DNA of 47,494 nt, taken from contig CALSCR010001432.1 in NCBI GenBank assembly GCA_943704495.1, forward strand, positions 1 through 47,494, in the 5' to 3' direction. The notes beneath the pieces were generated by a model. That model did no database searches. It saw only the letters and a program-made list of their open reading frames with translations, and was not told where the DNA came from. The position numbers and the translations under genes are program-made. Source of the DNA: Pigoraptor chileana. Its lineage: Eukaryota > Opisthokonta > Filasterea. Shown one piece after another: positions 13,056 to 26,229 of the stretch (position 1 is the stretch's first letter; every line of letters begins with the position of its first letter).

Positions 13056-13931
13056 GTTGGAACTGAACACGTTGGGAAAGATGTAGGAATCAAGTCAGTG
13101 TCTTAGGCGCTGTGCGCATGGACTCCACAAATACGTTGTAAAGAGAGATGCATGTGCACGTTCGTGCGCATTTGTGTGAATGTGTGGGTTGAATGCGCAT
13201 CAGACGAGCGGATTCAATGATCACAACGCAGATACTGAGAGTGCGAGGGCCATTAAGTCTACAGCTGCACTGCAGCTTCCAACTCACGTTGATTCTGCGG
13301 ATTCGGAAAAGAAAGAAGTGTCAGTTGAGGGAATATCCGCGGAAACCAGCGTAATTGACTGTTATAAACGTATGTATGTTGTGTAGTTGTACTTATCGTT
13401 CGTGCTTTAATGCATGCTCACAGTAGACAACCGCTGGTCACAGGTGCTGGCATGACGGAGGGATATGCAATGCATGTGCGAGCATAGGACAGCAACGGCA
13501 CGGATGAGTGATCCCTCACTCCCGACAATCTGTGTGCGATTATTAGCCACCGACGTGTTCTCACTCCATTAGTGACGGCTGATTCATTCAAAGCTGTCAA
13601 TTTTTATTTTTTTTTCAAAATTCAAATTTTTATTTTGGTTTTTGGCGGCGCATGACACGTGACTATAAATCGCATCACGTGAGCATATTGCTGTTTCAGT
13701 CAAGTCGTCGGACTTGATTCACCTTCACTGAACATCGGGTTATAATAGCGCAAACAGAGTGCGCATGGAATATATTAAAAAGAAAATAGAAGAGTCACGG
13801 GTGCTATGCCCACGGACTCCCGTATATAAAGCAGAGAGAGCGAGTGAGAGCGGGAGAGTGATGTCCGTGTTGGGCGCAGTGCCCACGGACTCCACAACTC
13901 CAAAGAGCGAGAGACACCACACCATTGTAGT
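13056..13931. other. Spacer between two minus-strand genes: NuSAP promoter and glycosyltransferase 3' flank
   Basis: No coding sequence is supported. It contains an AT-rich tract (about 13600-13640), two CACGTG boxes flanking TATAAAT (13656-13681), and three copies of a short dispersed motif centred on CACGGACTCC (near 13105, 13797 and 13870). The NuSAP promoter is expected here, reading leftward. Confidence 0.5.
13656..13681. promoter_or_regulatory. Paired CACGTG E-boxes around a TATAAAT
   Basis: CACGTG at 13656-13661 and 13676-13681 bracket TATAAAT (13664-13670). It lies about 600 bases upstream of the NuSAP start and 250 bases past the glycosyltransferase stop. The TATA-like element reads on the plus strand, opposite to both genes, so its use is uncertain. 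Confidence 0.3.
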
Positions 13932-16900
13932 CTACAACACAGTGCTGGCAGCCCTCTTCTCGAGAACATTCGCCAATTCCGCCGCAATCATGTGAAGAGC
14001 ATCTCCCTCGACTGCGACCTTGTGATAGGTCAGAGCCTTTGCCGCGCGCACCAGATTGCGCCGCTTGGCCGCCAACTCGGCATCGTCCACCTGTTCAAGC
14101 AGCGCGGGAAGCTTCTCTATTCCAGGGACTCCGCCCGCCTGGGGCGCCCACACCGCAAAGGAGCGATAGTCGAGAGCGCTCTCAAACGGATGCACAAGCG
14201 TCCGCGACAGTATGACGGGGACAGTTCCAGCAAGCGCAGACTCCTTTACACGTGGCGTGTACGGATAGAGACCCTCGGGACAGAGCGATAACTGCGATCC
14301 GCGCATGGATGCCTTGAATTTGTCCCGCAAATCGACGGTCATCATGCCGACACGGGAGACCACCGACCACCCGCCGAGATTCGCAAAGTTAGTACGGATG
14401 TACTGGCGCACCCCCCCTGAGTAAGCAGGCATCCAGTCCTTCGTGGAGCCCATGAAGAACACGCGTGACATGCGCGCGACGTCAGATGGATCGCCTCTCC
14501 CGTCGTAGCCTGGCTGCTCGTCCATGTCACTTATATACGGCGGAATCACAATGTCCCTCATCATGTCGTACGCGGCAGTGTTTGCGCGGTCGCCGTTGAC
14601 GGTGAGGACGATCGTGTTGCGAAAGAGGCGCGAGTTCTGAAACAGCGCACGTCCGCGTCCCTGTGACGCAACAAACACGTGATCAGCTCCCTGGTGGCGA
14701 TTCCAGTACGGATACATTTGCGATATGTGGTCAATAAGGCGACGGTGGAAGTCGCCGGACCGGCTCGAGTTGAATGGGAGCGCGTTGTTCATGTGGCAGA
14801 CGGAGGGGACGGGAACGTAGAAGAAGTTGGCATTGCTTGCGTTGCGTGCGTGGAACGGCGATCCCTCAATGCTGCACACACACGTGAAAGAGATAATGGG
14901 CGAGTGAGCCGTGAGAAAAAAAAAAGGGCGGAAAAGCAATGCGTGGGTTCTGATCTGATCGATCAGAGAGCATATGCCGAGTGAGTAGGAGGGAGAAGGC
15001 AAGGATACCACGTCGTGGGTAACTTGGGAGCATGCATTGCACGCGTGTGTGTGAGTGTGTGTGCAAGAACCCACAATTCCTTCATGTAAACCTCGATCGA
15101 AAACATGTTGCGCAGGCAGTCATACTCGTCCCGCCCCATCTTAAACTTTTCCGATCGCACGCCCAAGTTGTTTTGATTGTCCGCAATCACGTCGTCACGG
15201 AATTCTTTCGGGAGATCGTAGACATATATCTTGACGCGCGGCGGAGCATCGACTTGATCACGTGCACCGATCCCACCACCCGCGTCATGCATTGGCGGCG
15301 CAATGTTGTCAGGGAGACCACCCCAGCCCCGCTTGGCGTGGAAGCAGTGCCAATAGAACGGCTCAAGTGGCCTGGCTATCTTGTAGCCCGCGTGCATCAG
15401 TCTCCGCGCCATGTCCGTGTCCTCCGACCCCCATCGCGTCTTAAACGCCTCCACATTATAGCCACCGACAAAGCGAATGTCTCCGGCAAACGCACCGAGC
15501 ATTCCCATCCCACCCTTTCTCCACCATCCGTACTTTGAGTACACAGAGACGGTGTTCCAGCCGTTGTTTTCCAGCAGCATCTCGTGCGACCGGCCCTCGA
15601 GGAACGAAAACACGACAGGCATGTACACTTGCCGTCGCATAATGACCCGATTGCGCACAATTTCCGCAAAGTTTTGCGGCATTATTATATCAGCGTCGAC
15701 GAAAAAGACAATCGAGTCGTTTGAGGGTACTCTGTCTAAGCCTGCCTGCAGCCCGCCCGCCCGCGAGAACTTGTTGTCCAGGGGCATGCGCACAATCTCC
15801 GACCGCAGTCGCGCGCGGCGGAGCTGCATCTCAAGCGGTTTGAATTCGCCGGGAGGATACACGACAACGATGAGCGTGACAGAGGCGATCGAGTGCAGCT
15901 GTGTGATATCGGAGAGAAAGCGGCCCAGACGCTCGTTGTCGCAAGTGATTGGCAGCACAAAGTAGACTGGGACGTCTTCATTTGTAGTCACCGCGGTGAC
16001 CGCCGATAACACGCCCGGGTAAATGCTCCGAAAAAGAGAGAGCTTCAACACCACGGTTGCCCTCCCCGCATTTCGCTTATTACCGCTTTGAGCCGGTCTC
16101 CCCGTGACCAAAGATGGGTCTTCACCGACGCTCGCTTCCATTTCGAGCTGGTACTCTGTGCCGTGCATGCGATCGAAGCGTTTGTCAGCCCTGCGCCACC
16201 GGCTGTAAGAATAAGCGACATCTCGGAGGAGTCGATATTCCGCGTTGTGCGCGGCAACGGCCTCTATACACGCATTCTCAATCTCCTTGACGACGGACTT
16301 TGAGACGTGGAATTGGGGCATGTTGATGTAGACGTCGGTCTCCATAATGTCATCTTGAGTGAACTGAGAGACGTCTGGAGGAGAAAGGGCAATCCACGAT
16401 CGTAGTGGTTGTAGTATGAGTGTGTCGTGTTTGCATTTGTTCATTTGTGCGGAAATCTTTCCAGTATTGTGTGTTTATGCGGAGAGTGTGGTGAGCTGTT
16501 TGTGTGATGTCTGTGGATGTGAGCTGTTTTTGTGGGGTGTGTGCGCCTTTTGAGTGCACATACGAATTGGAATGACAAGTATGCACGCAACACAGTACTG
16601 CAACCGACAACATGATCGCATGCGGCAACACAACACATAAAGCAGAGCCCACCTTCGCAGTAGGCCATGTGATACGTCTTGACCTTGGCCATGTCCACAA
16701 CGGAGACGGGGGATGTGGCGGCGCATCGCGGCGGAAAGAAGGCCTCGTCCCTGTTCAGTTTCACACTGGTCGTCCACCGCCACCGCAAAATGTGATCACG
16801 CACCCACTCTTCCGTGACATTTCCAAACGCTCGTCCCTGCTTTGTGTCGGTGAGATAGCCCATCCCCCGCAGCGAGTGCTTAGGGAGGACCACGGACACA

Positions 16901-18012
16901 ATGAGCTCGCTCGCACGCTTTCGCATCGAGTCATACGACTGTCCGTCTCCAAACACGCGCGCATGTCGCGCATTCGACGCCCGCTGAAGGTGCCTGACGA
17001 CTATGTCCGGACACAGCGCGACCGAAACGCCCGCCGCGCGCAGCCGCAGAAACATATCCTCGTGCTCGGCGAGCTTAAGCACGGGATCCCACGTGACCTC
17101 CCTCAGAGCACACGTGCGCGCGAGGAAAAAGTTTGCGACAAATTCGCAGCGGATGCAGTTCTCTGCGACCGTTTCGCTGCCGTCCGGGACGAGGAGGAGC
17201 ACGTGATCCTGCACGCTGAATCGGTTGCACATGCCCTTGCGGTCGCCAACACTCGCGGCGACAATGTCGATGTCGTGCAGCTCGCTGACCTCCAACAGCC
17301 GCTCGACGCGCGTGTCTTCTGTGAACACGAAATCATCGTCAACCACCATAAAATACGGCGTCTGCGTCCTGGAGACGAGGAAGTTGCGACCCGCGCTGAG
17401 TCCTGCGTCAAAGGGCAGAAGATGGTACTCCAGCAGTGGATCGTGCTTTAATAGTCCCACAAATGTATACGGGATTTCATCGTAGCCGCCATCGTCCGCG
17501 ACAAGTATGCGGGCGCGTGGGTAGAATTTGCGTATGCTCTCGATCGCACGCAGCGCATCAAGGTGAAATCCGGTCGTCTTGATGCCAAACGTGACCTCCG
17601 CCTCCACGGCTGAGAGAGGAGGATGCTCCTGCTGCTGCACTTGCCCATCAACATCGGCCGCCTCAACCTTTGTTTCTCCTCGAGACCATCGCTTGCGAAT
17701 CACGTCTAATCCGCGGAACACGCCCGCACCCAAGTCTGGACTGCCAACACCACCGTCGCCTTGTGCTGCGATGGCATCGTTTTCTCGAGATGGCTTGTGC
17801 GCGAGGACGCCCGGGAACAGTTGCTTGTGTGCATCAATCTGGCCATAATCTTCATCCCTGTCGTCGAGTGATGTCGACCATGGCATTGTGTCGACGCTGT
17901 TCAGCCAGACAACCACCGCAAAATTGGACGCTGCGACGAGTAGGACGAGCGTCAATAGTAGTCGCCCGCTGATTCGTCGGAAAGGCCACCGGGTGCCCAC
18001 CGTGGACGGCAT
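13932..18012 (-). CDS. Three-domain Golgi glycosyltransferase: GT12-like + CHGN/GT7-like + exostosin/GT47-like (3 exons, 1199 aa)
   Basis: Exons in coding order: 18012-16653, 16374-15075, 14871-13932. Phases 1 and 2 close perfectly and the stop is TAG. A type II signal anchor follows the start (RRISGRLLLTLVLLVAASNF, about residues 13-32), predicting a Golgi lumenal enzyme. Domain 1 (about 120-450) resembles B4GALNT/GT12: TFGIKTTGFHLDALRA, LPFDAGLSAGRN and the metal-binding VVDDDFVF. Domain 2 (about 500-780) resembles the C-terminal catalytic domain of chondroitin synthases (CHGN, GT7): FDRMHGTEYQLEM, VYFVLPITCDNERLGRFL, FFVDADIIMP and RWGSEDTDMARR. Domain 3 (about 805-1195) is exostosin-like (GT47): VKIYVYDLPKEF, FFYVPVPS and LCPEGLYPYTPRVKESALAG. 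All three keep recognisable catalytic motifs. The expected chemistry is transfer of GalNAc or other UDP-sugars plus a GT47 transfer; the acceptor glycan is unknown. The start is the first ATG of an open frame that extends upstream without an ATG. Confidence 0.85.
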
Positions 18013-20437
18013 CTTCCCCCACCGCAGGACGGGCCGTTGCGCGCCAAAATATTTCACTTGCGCTGAGGGGAAAATGCAACTAACCAATACATTTGGGACG
18101 TTTTTGAGGCGCTCCGTCGAATCGGATGGTGTTTTGTAGGAAACCCAAACAGTGAATAAAAGGATTATTTGGATTGAGCGCTGGCTTCTTTTGCGTGACG
18201 ATCCGACACCATATGCATGCGTGCGATCGGACACGGTCCCGTATCGAGTGGAGACTACAAAAAGTATGATTGTGACGGCTTTGTTGTCGACCAAACATGA
18301 CCGCGGGCATCGCCTTCAAGCACTCTGGCACAACAGATGCTACCACAAATACAGTGCGTGTATGCATGTGTGTATTTGTGTGAGTGATTGTGTGTGTGTG
18401 TGTGTGTGTTTTTTTTTTACTTGCTTTATAAAGCCGCGTGCGTGGACCTAAAACCACACTGCGGATGTAGAACGACTACTGTGATTGGGCAGAATTGGAC
18501 CCACCGCAGTGCTTGCCACTACTGACACTCCGGCCGCTGACTACACTCCGCCGGCGACCGCGCTGAGACCAACGGCGATCGGTGTTCGGTCAGTCCCGAA
18601 CTCCACTGAACATGCCGCATGGCGCCGGACCGACATGGCGGCGCTGAATAAATGCCACTCTGAAATAACCGATTATGGCACTCCGAATTACGGAGGCCGG
18701 CACCGGCAGGGATTAGAGGTCCGGCACTATTGACAGGCCGTTCCCGATCAGGACACGAACACTGCATGATCTCTGACTGATAAAACAATGGAATCTCTCC
18801 TTTCCCTCAGTTTCGGTCATTCTGAGAGCCCCACCACTCTCACCACCTTTTGCATCTCGAAGTGATGCCTTCGTGCGGTTCCGCTGCACTAGCACGAACA
18901 CAGCCGCGAACGCCGGCGCACTCCTGACGAAGCTGGCGCCGACTGATTGGATCGACGGGACGTTCTTTCGGCTCACAATTGGGCAACAAAAGACAAGGCC
19001 TCGTCACACTCAGTGGTGGTGTTGTTGGTACGTTGAGACATGGAATCGGCGGCCAGTGCGGTCGGGCCTTCATTTCTCACTTTGATTCGACTGTTGCCGG
19101 CGCATTCCCATTTAATTCCCCAACGTCCCCCCCCCCGCGTCGACTCAGTGGCCTCTACAGTCATTGATGGCACCCGAGCAGCCCTGATTTCAGACCGTCT
19201 CCGCCGACCGCCGTTACTGACACAGGCAGGAATATTCCGGTTTCTTAAACATGTCTTTTGAAGCCGCCCGCCGGACTTTCTTCCATAATTAGGCTCTGCA
19301 TCTCGACTTCAGTGGCAGCGGTCTCGAGCTTGAATTGCTACGGCCCAGTCCCACGCACCGGATATGGTCCTTGCCATGCCGTATTATATCAGTATCCGTC
19401 ACGGCAGTCTGAAATTATTAATATACTGTTACGGTCATGCTGATTGGCGGCCGATCGACTAACGTTAACGGCACCGCACTGAGCTTGGACGGACTAGAAG
19501 CCGAATCATTGCATTTATGCAGCGTTATGCAGTGTAAGCTATGTTCGCCGTGGAAACTCGCGTGAAATACGTGAATTCGTTTGCACTCCTAAGTGGTCCG
19601 CAAAGTGTCAGTGATGGACTGAAAACTGAACACGCCGGCAGAGAAAAAAAGAGCAGCTGATCCAGGTCTGGATCCTGTCCCCTGACGCACCTTCATAACT
19701 TCTTTTGAGTCTCAATTCTTTCTCGTGGACGATGCCTTCGACGAGCATTGACACAGAGTAGATCCACGACAGAACCAAAAGCATCTAGAACTTGTATACT
19801 GTAGTTTGCCGACCGGGTTGAAAACGCCGGCCGTAGTACCAAAGACACTGATTTGGGTGACCGCACGAGCTCATAAATTCAAGTCTGGGGTGTATAAATC
19901 ACAGAATTGGACCGTTTTTTCAGTCTATTTTACGGGCAGCCGCGGGGAGAGTCCACACTCGGCTGATGACGATTTACCAAACACAACAGAGTGCGACTGA
20001 CCACAGCCGTTTGCACAGCCACAGCCTTACTTGCCTCATCTTCTACTCTTTGGTTACGAATGCTTCGCAACTGCACTTTCCAAGACGCCTTCTTTCCTAT
20101 TTCGTAGTTGCTTTTTTCCCAGTATTTAATATTTCTGATCAGTGGCTGGTGTCGGTGCTCTTGCGATCTTCGGTTCCCGGTGGATTCGTTATGCTCCAGT
20201 TTTATGCCATGTCATGTGTGCGCGCCACAACTGCAGGGCTTGACCGCCCTTGGTGAAGAGTACTCGTTTTGGGTACTGTTGGCGCGTGTAATCGGCAATC
20301 CACTTGAGCGTGGCATTCAATCACACGCAATACTGTGGACATCTTTTCAGTGTGGGGCGACTGCTCCACAACAATCGTCTTCCGTGGGCGGCGATATTTA
20401 CTTTGATTGACTGTTCAAGTCAAAACGACGGCAAAAG
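18013..20437. other. 2.4-kb divergent spacer with unusual composition
   Basis: This separates the starts of the minus-strand glycosyltransferase and the plus-strand sorting nexin, so it should contain both promoters. A short TG tract lies at about 18360-18410. From about 18485 to 19700 the sequence lacks CA/TG microsatellites and is rich in CCGG-, CGGCACT- and GCCG-type words, unlike neighbouring spacers. No frame there resembles a gene and no terminal repeats could be defined. Confidence 0.45.
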
Positions 20438-22475
20438 ATGGAGTTTCTCGACCTTAGTGCTGTTCCCCTGCACATCCAAGCGCGCTCAAAGGTTCTCGTG
20501 GGAGGGACGATTGGTCTCGCGCTTGTGCTCACGTCGGTCTTTCCGAGCGCGGGTCTTGTTGTTGTGTTTTGTGTTGCATCCTCTGTTATTGGAGCGTCAC
20601 TTGCGCACTTTGTGTGGCAGCGGTTCGAGTTTTTCCCAAGCATATGGCTGCCGGCATATGCAAGAAAGGCTGCGCGCGCGGCGGTGAGTAAAATAACGGA
20701 CCTCTCGACCCGACTCTTTATGTAGTGCGAGTCCATGGGACATAGTGCCACCTGTCACTCTGCGTGACTTCACACCTTGCTTGTTTCGTTTTCACTATGT
20801 TGCATATGTGTTTTAGTGATTTTCTGATTAACTAGTTGTGTGTATTTGAAGCACGCCCGAATGGAATTAACTGTGTGTGTATTTGCGTGTGCGTGGATCT
20901 CTCCATCCCAACCCGCAGCAAGCCGCAGCCGCAGCCGCAAAGGCAGCTGCATCGCATTCCCTGGGCCATGACAGAACATCAGAGGTGTCGCGGCGTGAAT
21001 CTGCGTTTGGCGACAAGCGGCCCGTCGTCATTGTCCCCAAAAAGTTCAACGCGGGCGTCGAAAAGTTCATTGATCGGGTGTTGTCGGAGTTTGTGTGGAG
21101 TTGGTACAAGGAGATCAGCAGCGATCCGTCGTTTGTGGAGGAACTGCGGGGGCTGTTCACACACGCTGTGCTTGTGCTTGCCGACAGGACAGTGAAGGTG
21201 TGTGCTTTGTGGCTGTGCGTGCCTGTCTCCAATTTGCTTCATTCTGCACTCCCGGAAGTCCCCTAAACACCTCAATCACACCGCCACACACACACGCACA
21301 CATACACACATACACACACACACACACACACCTCACGCACAGGTGAATCTCCCCGAGATCGTCATCCGCAAAGTGATACCCGTCTTTCTCGAATACCTCG
21401 ATGCCCACTCACGTGCCGTTGGCCAATTGAAGCGCGGCGACCCGGATGCAATCGGAAAAAGTGTTGTGGATCTCACATTTTCACAGTTGGGCGCGGGGCG
21501 ACACCATGCTACGCTCGGTGTGGAGGCGGAGCTTGCGTACCTGCGCCACTTCAGCGGCCGTCTCCTTCCCCTGCTCTTTCCCGCGGCGGTGTGCAGCTCA
21601 AAGGCCACGCTCTGTCTCGTGAGGGAAATTGTCGCGGGGAGCCTGCTGAAGCCAGCCATACAGTCGGCATGCAACCCAGACCTGCTTAACAGACAGCTCA
21701 TTAACGCACTTGCAGACGACCCCCCCGGTTCCATTCTGCCAATGTCAGTCCTGCTCGCGGGCGTGGAGTATGTGCCGCTGCTGCGCGGATACGGAGGGAC
21801 GAGAGTGTATCCGACTGCGTTTGCGACGACGCTCCCGAATCTGCTGAGCTCACGGGAGATGCTGTTTGCTTTCATGAAGTTTATGGAGGCGCAGGAGGCG
21901 ATTCCCGTGCTTCAGTTCTGCCTCACTGTTGGTAAGTGCTTGTATGCATTCATGTGTGTGTGTGTGTGTGTGTTTTATGTACGCCTTTATTCACATGCTT
22001 GGTTCGTTGTGTGTGTACTGATCTGCATGAGTGCACTGTAGGCGCTTTGCGTATATTGCTGTATAGACTTTCAATACAATGTCACGTGACAGCGCACTGA
22101 CGTGTCGCGTTGCTTCATCTGCCTTTGATTCACACGCGCACATTTAATTGCAAAATGTTTGAATTCCCAAAACAGAGACATACAACGAGCAGGTGTCGCA
22201 GGGGGTTGCGGGCAGTGAGGAAGTTGCGGCTCAGGCGAGGGATGTGTTCCAAATGTACATCGCTCCGGAGGGACAGGCATCACTGGGCTTCCCATCGGAC
22301 ATTGTCGACGCCGTCAAAGAAGGTTGGCGGGATGCTTCGCTCACGACAGACGAATGTTTCGCGGGCGTTGTTTTGTTATTTTAGTTTTGTTTTGCATTTG
22401 TTGTCTTTGTTTGCATACTGGAGCACATGAGAACAGCGCTTGAGACACTGGCCTGAATCCTACATCATATATATG

Positions 22476-22510
<35 letters not shown>

Positions 22511-24491
22511 GCACACACACTCAGCCGTCATCATGGGATCTGCATCACGTGGCCAGTACTCGCACACGACGGATGTGCGGACATCGTCCCTTCCCATCGG
22601 CACGTGCTTTGTACGCGCCTACAATCACGCATACGACCTTCTCGAGAAGCGCTATTTCCCGCTTTTTATTCAGTCGGATCTCTACTTTGAGCTCGTCTGC
22701 AACGGCGGCAAGCTGACGGGTGCTTCGGATGCGCTCGTGGGATCGCTGCTCGGCAGTCGCAAGGCGGGAGGACCAGCCGCAGGAGCCGCAGGAGCCGTGC
22801 AACGCCGACCGCCAAGCACGGGTGCACCGTCATCGAGTGTGTCATCTGCGGCTAGTGACAAGAGCAAGCGCGCGTCCTTCCAGCCGTCGCAGTCACAGTC
22901 ACAGTCACAGTCACAGTCGCAGTCGCAGTCACAACAGAAGGGGGCGCCGTCGAGGTCGCCGTCGATTGCAAAGAAATCGCCGTCGCCGTCGCAGGCACAG
23001 CAGAACACGCGCAAGGACGCGCCTGTCGAAGTGGCGCAGCCGCAGCATCAGCAGTCGGAAGCATCGTTGAAAGTGCAGAGCGACCTGACGTCAGGTGCAC
23101 CCATAGCGTCGATGGCCGGTGACGTCACCAGCAGCACTGTGTCTGCCAACACCGACGCCAGCCAATCGACCGATTTGAACCTCCTCTCCATGGGCGACCA
23201 GAGCATGCTCACCGATGCCCTCCGTGATGCATCACGTGCTGCAACGCCCACGCCCACCGTTGAAGCCGGGGCGCTTGTCCAGTCGTTGTCGGTGTCTGTG
23301 CCGTCATCGCCGCGCCCGCCCGAGCGCGATAGTGAGCGGGCCAGGGAGAGGGACAGTCGCAATGGTGACGCCAGTGCGGATTCTGCACCTGCGTCGGGTG
23401 TGGACGAGTCGAGTGGTGATGAACTTAGTGGAGGCCGGCCTCTGCGGAGGCGTACGTCCGTAAAAAGCCCGCGGCTGTCCGTGGACATGCTTAATTCGGA
23501 CGAATTCCGCGCGGTCGACATGGGCGGGTGGGAGGTGCACGTAACCGCCCACCAGGCCGTCGGCCACGGCACCAAGCGCCACGTGGAGTATGTGATTGAT
23601 GTTGTGCGCCACGACGGGCCGACATCGCCGCAGTCGCACTGGACGACGCCGCGCCGATATAACGACTTTGATGCCCTCCACAATAGGCTCAAGGAGACGC
23701 ACGAGTCGCTTGCGGACGTCGACCTCCCCGGTAAGCGAGCTTTCGGTAACTTTGACAGGGGCTTTCTTGACGGGCGAATGCGCGCCCTCGATAACTATCT
23801 GCAGGTGTGTTGACATGAGTGTGTTGGAATGAGTGTGTTGACATGCGTGTGTTGACATGAGTGTGTTGACATGAGTGTGTTGACATGAGTGTGTTGACAT
23901 GAGTGTGTTGACATGAGTGTGTTGACATGAATGAGTGCTATTGTGTTGATGTGTTGTTGTGCTGTCGTATTCTATTCTCACAACCCACAATGACTTACCC
24001 GCAACCTTGCCCACGCCCACAATCCATATGCATTGCAGTTTCTTCTCAGTCACGCCAGTTTGTGTGGCGACCGCGTGTTATATGCGTTTCTGCAACCGAG
24101 TGATGCATTTGCGCGCATCATGAGAGAGGGCGAGGCCGACAGTGACCTCGGACGCTTCCTCAAGTCAGTCCCCTCAAAACTCAAGAAAATGGACGTGCTT
24201 CTCGCGCCGTTTCACTCGGAGAACCTTGCGCCCGAAATGCCAACATCGGTTGTTGCCATGCGGCAGGCGGCGGCCCGAATGCGACCGAACAACAGCGCAC
24301 TCGACCTTGCGGCCATCGGCGCTCATTCGTCGCGCAAGGGAGCTCTGCCCGCTTCCCCAAGTGGAGATGACGGTGTGTGAGTGTGTGTGTGTGTTGCCAA
24401 TGCGTTCATTTGGTATCGGATTGTCTGGCCTTCAGGCACTACACAACCGGCTATCATTCTGTTGTCTCATTTTGCCAGTTGCCATTTCTCA

Positions 24492-24535
<44 letters not shown>

Positions 24536-25207
24536 TGTGAATGGCTTGCACAGATGGGGGATATTTTGGCGATGTCTCCGCACCCACCGAGAAAGTGGAG
24601 ATCACCGGCGTGGCGGATGCAGTCGTATACTTTGTGTGGCGATTGACGCCAGCCGTTCAGAGGCGCCCGTGGCTGCGCAATGCACTGAGCGCACTCCGCG
24701 TTGCCGCATCGCACACACTCGACGACTTTGCCGCATGGTGAGTGTAATGGGCATTTCGACATTCCTTGTGCGTGCAAGTGCAGTGCATGGATGTGTGCCG
24801 GTTCAAGTATTTATATATCTGTGCCGGTATATATATGATATAAAGATATATGTATGTGTGGTGTGTGCCGTGTGTATAGAGTGGGTGTGAGTTGGGTGGG
24901 CTGTAGTTTGTGCATTGCAAATGTTGTTTTATTTCTGAAGGCATGGATGACTTGAGTTTGCTGTTTGTGGTTTCTGTTTGTATTGGGTTCTGGAACCGTC
25001 TTTGTAAATTTACTGAAATCATTCGCTTTGGCCGTTTATAGGAAAATACAGACAAAGATTGAGCGGTACACGACTGAAAAGGAGCTCGTGGAGCTGATGG
25101 AGCTGCTTGAGGATGGTATATTTGGCGATGCGCCAGTGCGCACGGACGAAGATAAGGCCAATACCCGCGCTCAGTGTCTCGCCGACCTCATCTCCTTCTT
25201 CCCGGGT

Positions 25208-25253
<46 letters not shown>

Positions 25254-25580
25254 CTGCCCTCTTAGTAATTGTATAGTTGTCAGTTTTGGGTCAGAGTTGC
25301 AGTGGTGTCATTCCTCACGTGATTGTTCCCATCGTTGCCACGTGATCACACACTCACACTGCCGCCTTGGCCTTCTTTTCTGTGTTTCAACTCGCATCAA
25401 ACGCCTCCCACAGATCCGCTGCAAATGATGATTGGAAAGGGCGCCGTCCGCGAGGGACTCACCGACGCCTTCAACCTCTTGCAGGAACCCGAGCTCACAA
25501 AGCACATTCTCTATGTCGTGATGGACATTGTGTTTGCGGAGCTCTTTCCGGAGTTGGACACAGGCGATGCGCAGTCGTAA
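20438..25580 (+). CDS. Membrane-anchored sorting nexin, SNX13/14/19/25 type (TM-PXA-RGS-PX-Nexin_C; 9 exons, 1129 aa)
   Basis: Exons: 20438-20683, 20919-21197, 21343-21931, 22176-22322, 22525-23804, 24039-24372, 24554-24737, 25042-25205, 25414-25580. Phases close and the stop is TAA. Two hydrophobic stretches (about residues 18-60) anchor the N-terminus. A PXA domain follows (about 110-300: KFIDRVLSEFVWSWYKEIS...), then an RGS-like domain (about 335-485; REMLFAFMKFMEAQEAIPVL and YDLLEKRYFPLFIQSDLYFELV-type ends), then a long Ser/Gln/Pro-rich linker with a run of SQ dipeptides. The PX domain (about 752-895) shows the RRYNDFDAL phosphoinositide-binding strand and a GFLDGRMRALDNYLQ helix. The C-terminus (about 1000-1125) is Nexin_C. 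Relatives (SNX13/14/19, yeast Mdm1) tether the ER to endolysosomes or lipid droplets. The exon 4 donor (GTTGGC, 22323) is the least certain junction, though GTTGG donors recur in the window. Confidence 0.87.
21286..21340. repeat. (CA)n tract at the 3' end of sorting nexin intron 2
   Basis: CA repeat ending a few bases before the acceptor at 21341-21342. The same intron opens with GTGTGTGC, so its ends are complementary. Confidence 0.9.
22466..22523. repeat. Compound (TA)n(CA)n microsatellite in sorting nexin intron 4
   Basis: A run of TA dinucleotides passes into CA dinucleotides and ends at the acceptor CTCAG (22520-22524). Confidence 0.9.
22882..22937 (+). repeat. Coding hexanucleotide repeat (CAGTCA/CAGTCG)n, Ser-Gln run
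   Basis: About nine hexamer units inside exon 5 of the sorting nexin encode alternating Ser-Gln in the disordered linker before the PX domain. CAGTCA and CAGTCG units are mixed, so the run is not perfectly pure. Confidence 0.85.
23805..23940 (+). repeat. 14-bp minisatellite starting at a 5' splice site
   Basis: About nine head-to-tail copies of a TGAGTGTGTTGACA unit, with minor variants, begin at the donor of sorting nexin intron 5 (CAG/GTGTGTTGACATGAG). The splice donor itself lies in the first unit. Confidence 0.85.
24487..24540. repeat. (TG)n in sorting nexin intron 6
   Basis: About 25 TG dinucleotides with one TA interruption, ending about 13 bases before the acceptor at 24553. The same intron also opens with GTGTGTGAGTGTGTG. 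Confidence 0.9.
25206..25252. repeat. (TG)n beginning at the donor of sorting nexin intron 8
   Basis: GTGTGTATGTGTG... runs for about 46 bases directly from the 5' splice site. Confidence 0.9.
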
Positions 25581-26229
25581 AATATTGTTCCGCTCTTTAT
25601 TAGTTGTTGCATGCAACTGTGAAAGCCTTTCCGGATCATTTCGATTCTATTATAAAAGAACAGAATTTAGTAAACCAACTCCTTGTTGTATGACGACTCC
25701 ATATGTATACATATACGTATGTGTGTGTGTGTGTGTGTGTGGGCGTGAGTGTTTGTGTTTGAATTCGTATACACATCGGTCTCGCAGCATTCAGGCAATC
25801 GACTACAAATCTCGTTTTGAATTGAATTTGTATTGTCGCAACACATGGACATAGAACACGAAAGAAAAACAGTACTAAGTGACACGACATCTGCTGCGCC
25901 GCCCCAGGAGACGGCAGACAAGCACAGCAAGTGGACACAGTCAACAGTACACCACACACTAGACACGCACAAGCACACACACTCACGCACGCACACACAT
26001 ATACACGCATAGCCACCAGCGCCCGCCTACACGGCGCACACTGTGTGGCTCACGAAACCACATCAAAAATCATACCGCGAAAAGTTGGATCAAAAAATAA
26101 GCGCACAATGATGTGCACCAAAAAGCAATCAATCGGCAGCACGGTGAGAGCAAAGCCACACACCCACACCCGCACGAAGACAACTATCAATACGACAGAC
26201 GGCTAAATAGCAGAGCTGGTCGAGGCCGT
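25581..26229. other. Convergent spacer between sorting nexin and molybdo-flavoenzyme genes
   Basis: Contains only a short TG tract (25720-25741), a CA tract (about 25970-26005) and unique sequence. No gene seen; it holds the two 3' UTRs. Confidence 0.6.
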